Source: Phoronis australis
Lineage: Eukaryota; Phoronida; Phoronidae
NCBI GenBank assembly: GCA_002633005.1
Contig: NMRA01000227.1
Location: 444,219 to 508,218 of the forward strand
Reading direction: 5' to 3'
Length of the DNA stretch: 64,000 nt
Shown: positions 57,213 through 64,000 of the stretch, in pieces
Position numbering within the stretch: the first letter of the stretch is position 1
Layout of the letters: each line of letters begins with the position of its first letter
Notes under the pieces: model-generated
Databases searched by the model: none
What the model was told of the DNA's origin: nothing
Seen by the model: the letters and a program-made list of their open reading frames with translations, nothing else
Translations under genes and position numbers: made by a program

Positions 57213-57833
57213 AACTGCTCATCTCGTCACAAAAATCGTGGTTCATCGGTGTTGTTGAACAGGTGAATTTTGCCATTAGTCGGAGCAAGAATATCGGGTT
57301 GTGGCCATAGCTGGGAAACACCTGTGGAGCAGAGGCTAATGCTGTCGCAGCAAGATGTTCTTCGGATGGGGCCTCCAACTCAAGACAATCACCAGGCCAG
57401 ATGGCTGTGGTGTGAGGTGGAGCACCTAATACGTGGGACAGTCGTGTTATGGGTTGTGGGTATTGGCTTACGAGTTGGCCATAAGTGCATGTAGATCCAT
57501 CGGCCATTGTGATAACCTTATGAGCAGGTGGTACTGAAATGTCGTTGTAATTCATAAATGGGGTTGCTGCCAAGACGTCTACGTCCAAAGACTCGATAAC
57601 AAGACGGTGAAAAATGAAGGAATATTTGTCACGTGTGAAGACAAGTCGAGTTTCCCCCACAACCTGTAGAGTAGATGTACCATCGGCCTGGAAGGCGGTT
57701 TGGCAATTTTTACGAACTTTCGCGCCCAACGAACGTGCACACGATCCGCTAATCATGTTTCCTGTGGCACCACAATAAAATGTCAAACGCACGGGGGTTT
57801 GACCAACAAATGTGTTGAGATAAGGAGACTCGA
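57213..57833 (-). pseudogene. Outer element: aspartic protease region
   Basis: The frame from about 57830 (ESPYLNTFVGQTPVRLTF) runs through YCGATGNMIS and LDVDVLAATPFMNYNDISV to a stop at 57097-57099. A retroviral-type protease needs Asp-Thr/Ser-Gly at the first motif; here the Asp position is Tyr (codon 57775-57777) and the next residue is Cys, so the active site is lost. Relative to gag the frame is -1, and the frame switches again before RT near 57210. Confidence 0.7.
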
Positions 57834-58051
57834 CTATTTGGAGTCAGGGCAGAACTGCTCGCAAGATATTGTGTCTTGAACGAAGTCCTCCTTGGTGGCC
57901 TCGTCAACGTCGGTGGACCGGGCCTTGAGGAAGGCGCGCTTGCCGTCAGGTGGGAGGAACGGGCACCGAGACAAGAAGTGGTCTGAGGGAGTGCGTCGGG
58001 CGGTGGTGCATAAGACACACGACGGGGTTCTACGGCGGCGAGGGGGGTTTG

Positions 58052-58164
58052 TGTAGAATAATAAGAATAAACTAGGTTTATTGGGAACACTGAAACTACG
58101 TCGATCTACAATCGTAAGATGACCGTCCGTGTGTCCGCGTAATAACAAAGTCACTTATACTACA
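58052..58164 (-). repeat. Inner element 3' LTR
   Basis: 113 bp, TGTAGAATAATAAG...TATACTACA on the plus strand; preceded on the minus strand by the polypurine tract at 58165-58177. Confidence 0.93.
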
Positions 58165-58284
58165 TCTCCCCCTCAAGTCTCTTAAAGATAAAATTAACTA
58201 AGCGATACAACAACAAAAATAACACAACTAATGAACGCCAAGTTGGAATTCATAATAAAAAGCCATCGTTCACCATCAATATCA

Positions 58285-58645
58285 TCAGTCCTCAAATCCA
58301 TAACGGATGGGTGGTTTTCGAACACGGTGGCTTGGACTAAGGAGCGAATGAGTCGGTGAAGTTGGGAGTACCGCCGGTACTGAATCATCGGGTGGTGGTG
58401 GCGGCATCATCATGACATCTCGCCTATTTCGCGTTATGCTACCTTTATCAGTCTCGAGAGTCACGGAGCGGTCCTTATCCTGCACCACAACTGCCGGACG
58501 TTTCATATCGCGAATCATTACCGACTGACCTTCATGGTATGTAGGAATCTCCCGTGCACGGTGCCGGGAATCAAATGCTTTTGCCATTTGAATTTTGTAG
58601 TCGTGTTCCTTTATCCGCAGGGAGTCACGATCGAGTTCGACTGGT
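58285..58645 (-). pseudogene. Inner element: C-terminal part of integrase
   Basis: From the N-gap the minus frame reads RDSLRIKEHDYKIQMAKAFD, then REIPTYHEGQSVMIRDMKRP, ITRNRRDVMM and a Pro-rich tail, RVRKPPIRYGFED, to a stop at 58285. This is the form of a Ty3 integrase C-terminus: a DSLR/FD.RHR-type helix, then an SH3-like region, then NRR. Without the preceding core it cannot be functional as assembled. Confidence 0.75.
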
Positions 58646-58650
58646 NNNNN
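58646..58650. other. Assembly gap (5 N)
   Basis: Five Ns lie between the protease motif and the integrase C-terminus of the inner element. In Ty3 elements about 3 kb of pol normally separates these points, so the gap is much larger than five bases or marks a collapsed repeat. Confidence 0.85.
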
Positions 58651-59556
58651 TTACGCCCGCACCAGTGTCTAGTTTAAATTCAAACGTTTTGTCAAAACCT
58701 CCCTGGGTGAATACGCGAAGGGGTTTTACAATGTCGTTTTCACCTGGCGTTATTTCACCTAAGAACTCTCGAGGCATTTCCTCGTGTTTCCCATTACCCA
58801 GTCCGGTAGAGACTTCTTTCACCCCTTCTTGTTGGAGGTGAGTTTTACATGCAACAGCCCAGTGGCCCCGCCGCTTACATTTCCGACATTCCGACGATCG
58901 CGCAGGACATCTCTCACCAGTCCCGTGTGCCGTTTTACCGCACCGAGAGCACTTTGAGATTTCGTTTACCGCACCTACCGATGTCGAATCCCCCACTGTG
59001 GCTGTAATTTCGCGAAACTGCATACCCGAGGCTTCTGCCGCGTGACACGAGTCTAACGCCGCTTCGAGAGAAAGACCGTCCGCCTGCCCGCCCTGGCGCA
59101 GCAGTTTAGCGCGCAACCCATCATCACGGACACCGAGAACGAGCTGATCTTTTATCAAAGATTTTTCAAGTTCCCCGAACTCACACGTTTGCGCCAGTGT
59201 GCGCAAGTGTGTCACAAAATTTTTGATGGTTTCTCCCTCCATTTGTTTTCTGCTGTGGAATTTGTAACGTTCATATGTAACATTTTTTCTTGGTGAACAA
59301 AATTCTTCAAACTTGGTCAGGACAATATCCAAGTTTTTGGAGGCCTCTTCATTTTCAAAACTGATAGTGTTATACAACACCAATGCGTCGTCTCCAACGC
59401 AATGTAAGAATAGCGCCACCTTCCGTTCGTCGGAGAAATCAGTGGCCCCACTCGCCACGAGATACACTTCAAACTTTTGCCGAAATCTCCTCCAGTTTTC
59501 AGAGACATTGCCTGAATTGAGGTCTAGATCTTCGCTAGGAGGCTTAATGAGTTCCA
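58651..59556 (-). CDS. Inner element: Gag and start of protease (partial)
   Basis: From ATG at 59556 (MELIKPPSEDLDLNSGNVSE) about 300 codons are open up to the N-gap. The sequence has the retrotransposon Gag helical region (WRRFRQKFEVYLVASGA, then FLHCVGDDALVLYNT and VTHLRTLAQTCEFGELE). Two zinc knuckles follow, CSRCGKTAHGTGERC (C-x2-C-x4-H-x5-C) and CRKCKRRGHWAVAC (the classical C-x2-C-x4-H-x4-C). The frame reaches FKLDTGAGV, an intact Asp-Thr-Gly protease motif, just before the gap, so gag and protease share a frame. No stops or shifts are seen, consistent with a recent insertion. Gag packages the RNA and forms the particle; the zinc knuckles bind nucleic acid. Confidence 0.88.
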
Positions 59557-59571
59557 TCGTGTAGTTAAAAA

Positions 59572-59581
59572 GCTGCCACCA
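59572..59581 (-). other. Inner element primer-binding site (tRNA-Leu type)
   Basis: TGGTGGCAGC directly adjoins the 5' LTR on the minus strand. It complements the 3' end (GCTGCCACCA) of animal tRNA-Leu with an AAG/TAG anticodon as I know it; the match fails after 10 nt. Confidence 0.65.
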
Positions 59582-59694
59582 TGTAGAATAATAAGAATAA
59601 ACTAGGTTTATTGGGAACACTGAAACTACGTCGATCTACAATCGTAAGATGGCCGTCCGTGTGTCCGCATAATAACAAAGTCACTTATACTACA
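59582..59694 (-). repeat. Inner element 5' LTR
   Basis: 113 bp; differs from the other LTR only at two transitions (ATGGCC against ATGACC and CGCATAAT against CGCGTAAT). Confidence 0.93.
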
Positions 59695-60445
59695 GTTTGT
59701 CTTCGAGCTGGTTATGCGCATGGAGCGAGTGTCCTCGATACACCTAAGCTCATCAAGTAGTGAGTTCATAGCTTGAGAAATTTCAGTCTTGATGGAGGCA
59801 AGGGAGTTGTTGCGCAACTCCACGCCATATCGTTGCTTAACAAGTTGGGGTAAACCTGGGTTGACCATCTGTAATCATAAGAACCCAATAGCATTTTCGA
59901 GGGAGGGAGTCATGTCTTCCTCGATGTCGACAGTCTCGCCATGATGCGTTATGCCACACCCAACGGTGAGTAAGTTATCCTCAAAAAAAGCAATGAAGCG
60001 CTGGAATAGGTCTTCAGGACGTTCATTTGAATCTAATGATATGAGTCCCAGGTCTAAGAAATGTGCTCCTGTGTAAGCGAATCCGAAATGTTGGCAGATT
60101 TACTGTCAAATGTCCTGGACAGAGGTGGATGACTTCACGATAGAATTATGGGATATGACGGGACAAAAATTGGCAATTTGTCCCAGCATGAGCTCTAAAT
60201 GAGCCAGTTTCATGTGAGCAGAATGCCGCTGTGGTTCTGGGGTGTCATCAGGGCCGTCAGTCAGACCACGGAGTGGAGCAGTGGCTGTCTTTTTTAGCCA
60301 ACTAACGCCGTTGACAAGAAATGGCGCAAAGTGAGGGTCCAATGAAAGGATATATAATAAATTCTGCCTCCAGCTATCAAATGAAGTAATGGTCTCATTT
60401 TTAGTGAGCGGCCACTGTTTTGGAGCTCGGGTTGTAGCCATGTCA

Positions 60446-60454
60446 CTGCCACCA
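60446..60454 (-). other. Outer element primer-binding site
   Basis: TGGTGGCAG immediately follows the LTR end on the minus strand, only 5 nt before the gag ATG. It is the same tRNA-Leu-type primer word as in the inner element. Confidence 0.6.
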
Positions 60455-60564
60455 CGCCAGATAAACTAGAGAAAGAGTTGTAAGTTTAACAAGTTTAATT
60501 CGCAACACAACGAGGCGGAGCCGGAAGGGCTCTCACCAAACACAGTCGTACGAATAACAATGCA
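60455..60564 (-). repeat. Outer element 5' LTR
   Basis: Partner of 53717-53827; its internal edge has lost the canonical CA (CTGGCG instead of CTGGCA on the minus strand). Confidence 0.8.
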
Positions 60565-60737
60565 ATGGCGCAGACTGATCATATACTTGTATAAAGTCTA
60601 TTTGGTGCGCACACTAGATTTTCCAATGCAAAGTTTTTTCCGTATTTTGTTCCAGCTACATGATTTAGCAGTACAGCTCAGCGTTTCTCGGTGCAGCCAC
60701 TGGCAAGACAATGAGTACCGTACTCGTCTGCGATACC
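60565..60737. other. Flank of the LTR element; nothing recognised
   Basis: Short non-coding stretch between the LTR and repeat R1. Confidence 0.4.
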
Positions 60738-60880
60738 GCCCAGGGCGCTTTGAATTGGGAATCTAAAAAACAGGGGCTGGGCGGTAAGCCGAGTATGGGT
60801 GGTTAAAATCAAAATTTTTGAAGTCTTGAGTTGTTGCTTACTGCATGGAGGACCGATTTTATCCTCACGGAGCTACACTG
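60738..60880 (-). repeat. Dispersed repeat R1, partial copy in reverse orientation
   Basis: GGCGCTTTGAATTGGGAA, CTAAAAAACAGG, GGGCGGTAAGC and AATTTTTGAA occur in the order expected from the reverse complement of 3390-3470. Confidence 0.6.
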
Positions 60881-61208
60881 ATGTCGAACTTCAAGCACAT
60901 CAGTTAAAAGATAGGTTGGGGGGTTGAAGTAACGGACTTCCGACGGCCTGTAGTGTATGATACAGTGGCGTCGTGATCCCGAGCGTGATTGGGTTTTTAC
61001 GTACCTCGGTGGCTGTTCGTCATTTCTTAGACTCTTAGAGCTAAGGTATTCCTACAATGAGGTAGACGTGCGTTCAGTAGGGCAAGTTTCTTGAGAGAAA
61101 AGACAGATCAAGCAAGATTCTGCAAGTTCGCAGTGTATTTCTAAGGGAAGCACTTGCTTTTGTAAAGATTTGCTTCCCGCTGGACACCTAGGCAACCATA
61201 TACTGATA

Positions 61209-62013
61209 TACTGTATCAAGAGAAATAGCAGGTGCTGATACCGTGACTAGTCTGGAATCAACAGCCTGAGGAATTAGTAACAGCTCGATCTAACGAAGCT
61301 TTTCGATCAAGCCTCAAATCGCTGCTGTTCTGATTATTGTACTCTCTCCCTGTTGACACGATGCCAGTAACGGTTACTGCAACGTAATGGACAGATTCAG
61401 ATTCAGAGTGTGAGTGAGTGGGTGTGCGTGGAGTGACTCAATGAGAATATTGCTGCTGCTAAACTACACAAAAAACTGAAGAATTTTAGAAGTGTTCATA
61501 CCTGGTCATTGTGGTGTATACGGAGTCTAATGTACGCTGTCTACGGCTTCTGAAAACTTAGTACTGTGGCTTATCCAGAAACGATCTTTTGCAGTGACAA
61601 GTACAAACGAAAACAAGCCGAACCAAAAAGTTTTTGTTTGATGTATTATTACCTCCAGTACTCAAGAGCTTGAGAAAGGGAAAGTTCCAAGCTTTGTTAC
61701 GGTGGCGGAATTTTTAAAAGGTAAAATGTCATGCTGGAGAACGTTATTTGACAAAATAAGTACCTTCATAGCCTGTTTTTGTTGCTCTATATCTCAATTC
61801 TTCAGAGTTTGTTGTAGAAAAACCGTAAAAAAGTGAAAGAAACCCAACTTAAAAGCATACTAGACACTAGCTGATTACAATACAAAGCCGCTGAAGGGAT
61901 GGTTTAAAATACGACGAATAGCCCTCACGGCCTCACGTGTATGTTACCAACTTTTTGAGCAAATTGAGTCTGTTGTTGAGTGAAATTATGCGAGAAGTGA
62001 CCTTAAAAGGCAG
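61209..62013. repeat. Allelic-type duplication, left copy (805 bp)
   Basis: Starts TACTGTATCAAGAG and ends TTAAAAGGCAG just before the N at 62014. It is nearly identical to 62257-63066, with scattered substitutions and a few small indels (for example a 14-bp indel near 61590 and another near 61890). No coding region recognised. Confidence 0.85.
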
Positions 62014-62014
62014 N
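62014..62014. other. Single ambiguous base; likely contig join
   Basis: It separates the end of the left copy from a SINE whose 5' head is missing. This is the same arrangement as at 8396. Confidence 0.7.
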
Positions 62015-62256
62015 GCAGTTTTTCCTGTTTGAGACGTTCTCCGTTTTTTTTGTTTTTTTTTGCCTTTTTTCTTGAATAATACTTCAGGAATCATGGAAAA
62101 TGCTTGATTTTTAGAGGTAAAAACAGAAAAATTTCCTGGGCGACCTCCCCCCATTCGGTGCTATGCGCATCTACAATCGTGGTTCAGTTTTCGCAAATTC
62201 TTGCAGCCGGAAAAAAATTTGGGCCCCCCCCTTGTGATATCCTAGATCCGCCACTG
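62015..62256 (+). mobile_element. SINE-like element, copy B (5' truncated)
   Basis: Matches the body of copy A (38702-39020) in reverse relative orientation: CAGTTTTTCCTGTTTGA at the start, AATACTTCAGGAATCATGG, ATTCGGTGCTATGCGCATC, and the end CCTAGATCCGCCACTG at 62256. The tRNA-like head present in copy A is missing because the sequence begins at the N. It is followed directly by TACTGTAT, the first bases of the right allelic copy, so the insertion is absent from the other copy. Confidence 0.75.
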
Positions 62257-63066
62257 TACTGTATCAAGAGAAATAGCAGGTGCTGATATCGTGACTAGTC
62301 TGGAATCAACAGCCTGAGGAATTAGTAACAGCTCGATCTAACGAAGCTTTTCGATCAAGCCCCACATCGCTGCTGTTCTGATTATTGTACTCTCTCCCTG
62401 TTGACACGATGCCAGTAACGGTTACTGCAACGTAATGGACAGATTCAGATTCAGAGTGTGAGTGAGTGGGTGTGCGTGGAATGACTCAATGAGAATATTG
62501 CTGCTGCTAAACTACACAAAAAACTGAAGAATTTTAGAAGTGTTCATACCTGGTCATTGTGGTGTATACGGAGTCTAATGTACGCTGTCTACGGCTTCTG
62601 AAAACTTAGTACTGTGGCTTATCCAGAAACGATCTACAAACGAAAGCAAGCCGAACCAAAAAGTTTTTGTTTGATGTATTATTACCTCCAGTACTCAAGA
62701 GCTTGAGAAAGGGAAAGTTCCAAGCTTTGTTACGGTGGCGGAATTTTTAAAAGGTAAAATGTCATGCTGGAGAACGTTATTTGACAAAATAAGTACCTTC
62801 ATACCTGTTTTTGTTGCTCTATATCTCAATTCTTCAGAGTTTGTTGCAGAAAAATCGTGAAAAAGTGAAAGAAACCCAACTTAAAAGCATACTAGACACT
62901 AGCTGATTACAATACAAAGTCAAGGCTAAGCCGCTGAAGGGATGGTTTAAAATACGACGAATAGCCCTCACGGCCTCACGTGTATGTTACCAATTTTTTG
63001 AGCAAATTGAGTCTGTTGTTCAGTGTTGTTGAGTGAAATTATGCGAGAAGTGACCTTAAAAGGCAG
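62257..63066. repeat. Allelic-type duplication, right copy (810 bp)
   Basis: Second copy of 61209-62013. It continues past TTAAAAGGCAG into unique sequence. Confidence 0.85.
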
Positions 63067-64000
63067 TTGTGGTTCCCCGGTTGTCAAAAGAGAGCTACAT
63101 AGCTGTAACCAATCAATCAAAATGTATACTTGACTCTTTAGTTGAGCATTCCCGTTTCAGGGCCATGCATTGTCATCACCTGCAGGCCTTTGCCCAATTG
63201 GCGCCCATAGCACAGGCCTTGTATTGCCTAACTACCACTACACAGCCACAGCCGGGCGTTATCAACATGTGCAATGAACTAGGCAATGACCATCGCCTCT
63301 GTTCGGGCCAACAGAGGCGATGGTCATTGCCTAGCAATGAACATGACTCCTCATTTTGGTCACCTATGACTCGTTTTAGCATGTTGTCAATGTAATGAGC
63401 TAGGTGGACAGTGGGGTAAACTGGTGTACTGGGCCTAATGTGTGGAACTAATTAACAGTGCTTAATTAGAACCAGGGCTGGCAATTTAAGCCCACTCAAC
63501 CTGGTTACTTAGCCAGAAGTCAGTGTTCTCACACATATAATAGCCCCAGTGTATTGGTTTTTGTATTTTAAACATTTTCTCATGACATCAAGTTGCCTTT
63601 AGAGACCTTTTGCTACTCCAAGATGTAGGCTTGGCAAGGTGCTTAGGACATCAAAGGTATTTGGCAACTGCAAGGTCATAAGGAAAAGCCCGAGTTAACT
63701 GAGCGCGTAAATCTTTGTTAGAAAGTAGTACACATGCAATTATTTCCATTGCATTGGAAACACAAAGGGTGTGGTAATAGGCTGATTAGTGCAAGTGAGC
63801 AGGGTGGGTGGTGTGTAATTTGCAATCACAACTCATAAGTCACGTAAGATGCAAAATGAAGCTAAATATTTGTAAATGTCTGAGGGCCTCTGGATTATGT
63901 CTGTTAGGTTGAAACGTATAGGCAGATCACTGACCACTAGTTTTCCAAATGTTGCGTCATGCAAAATGCAAGCCTCTCAATGTTTCATATTTTCCTATTT
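63067..64000. other. Non-coding to window end
   Basis: Apart from the perfect hairpin at 63279-63334, no gene, repeat or RNA is recognised. Confidence 0.4.
63279..63334. repeat. Perfect 25-bp hairpin with 6-nt loop
   Basis: CTAGGCAATGACCATCG then CCTCTGTT (63279-63303) is the exact reverse complement of 63310-63334, separated by CGGGCC. The palindrome is bordered on both sides by CAATGAA, a 7-bp direct repeat resembling a target duplication. Perfect pairing over 25 bp suggests recent origin. It could be a tiny foldback insertion or a small-RNA hairpin precursor; a sequencing or assembly artefact is also possible. Confidence 0.85.

Larger units (their letters stand above)
58052..59694 (-). 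mobile_element. Young Ty3-type LTR element nested in the outer gag, internally collapsed
   Basis: Two 113-bp LTRs (58052-58164 and 59582-59694) differ at only two positions, both transitions, and are bounded TG...CA. A perfect 5-bp target duplication, GTTTG, flanks the element (58047-58051 and 59695-59699). On the minus strand the 5' LTR is followed by TGGTGGCAGC, which fits the 3' end of a tRNA-Leu, then gag. A purine tract (GAGGGGGAGA) precedes the 3' LTR. The interior jumps from the protease motif to the end of integrase across a 5-N gap, so most of pol is missing from the assembly or deleted. Confidence 0.93.
57834..60441 (-). pseudogene. Outer element: gag, interrupted by nested element
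   Basis: Starts at ATG 60441 (MATTRAPKQWPLTKNETITS). The first part stays open to stops at about 60106 and 60100 and again at about 59877, all in the same frame, then reaches the insertion at 59694. On the far side (58051 to 57834) gag resumes with a zinc-knuckle-like CVLC...H...C module (C-x2-C-x9-H-x4-C) and stops at TAG 57834. Subtracting the nested element and one copy of its 5-bp target duplication leaves both halves in the same frame, direct evidence that the insertion split this gag. Confidence 0.75.
53717..60564 (-). mobile_element. Degenerate Ty3-like LTR retrotransposon (outer element), host of a nested insertion
   Basis: Two direct repeats of about 110 bp (53717-53827 and 60455-60564), bounded TG...CA, enclose, from right to left on the minus strand, a primer-binding site, gag, protease, reverse transcriptase, RNase H and integrase. 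This is the Ty3 domain order. The LTRs differ at many positions (roughly 90 percent identity by eye, with two small indels), and every coding region carries frameshifts or stops, so the copy is old and inactive. No matching target duplication is seen (GCCAG on the left, ATGGC on the right). Gag is interrupted by a younger LTR element at 58052-59694. Confidence 0.85.

Noticed and set aside
62243-62264. hAT-type insertion with 8-bp duplication TACTGTAT at the SINE-like element
   Set aside because: Only one side of the insertion is present because of the N, so a duplication cannot be shown; the tRNA-like head in copy A favours a SINE.

Overview
The window is eukaryotic and almost certainly animal. 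It is AT-rich and gene-poor, with long non-coding stretches, split ankyrin-repeat exons with GT-AG boundaries, several tRNA-like SINE-type sequences, LTR and DIRS-type retroelements, short inverted-repeat elements and many minisatellites. Two single-N positions are each flanked by a near-identical 0.3-0.8 kb sequence repeated on both sides, with a repeat present next to only one copy. That pattern looks like two diverged haplotypes left unmerged, which fits a highly heterozygous, probably marine, invertebrate. The phylum cannot be fixed from the sequence.

Layout. 0-26 kb: mostly non-coding, with dispersed repeats, an 86-codon candidate exon (5449-5706), an allelic duplication (7905-8718), a 1.2 kb modular repeat carrying CTCF-like motifs (14287-15520), a 48-bp minisatellite whose length changes are all multiples of three (16136-16640), a possible decayed coding segment (18.7-19.3 kb) and weak hypothetical ORFs (20.5-22.1 kb). 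25.6-33.5 kb: tandem repeats, then a segmental duplication whose second copy is split by about 3.7 kb holding a 3.5 kb element with terminal inverted repeats, itself invaded by a second copy of the CTCF-like repeat; then a foldback structure with arms near 180 bp (32630-33419). 35-41.4 kb: a nest of SINE-like elements sharing a conserved end (CTAGATCCGCCACTG), inserted into a tandem array.

44.3-51.1 kb holds the only well supported cellular gene. It lies on the minus strand and encodes an ankyrin-repeat protein ending in a SOCS box, hence a likely Elongin BC/Cullin E3 ligase substrate adaptor. Three exons (51132-50981, 46623-46331, 45019-44267) join in phase to give the last 399 residues or so; the 5' exons were not found. 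Its 4.4 kb intron contains a minisatellite with an inserted inverted-repeat element and a cluster of promoter-like motifs.

51.7-60.6 kb is a retroelement block that may sit in an upstream intron of that gene: a decayed DIRS/Ngaro-like gag fragment, then a 6.85 kb degenerate Ty3-like LTR element on the minus strand, whose gag is interrupted by a younger 113-bp-LTR Ty3 element with a perfect 5-bp target duplication. The younger copy is collapsed around a 5-N gap. 61.2-63.1 kb is a second allelic duplication with a SINE at its inner edge, and 63279-63334 is a perfect 25-bp hairpin. No intact mobile-element open reading frame is visible.
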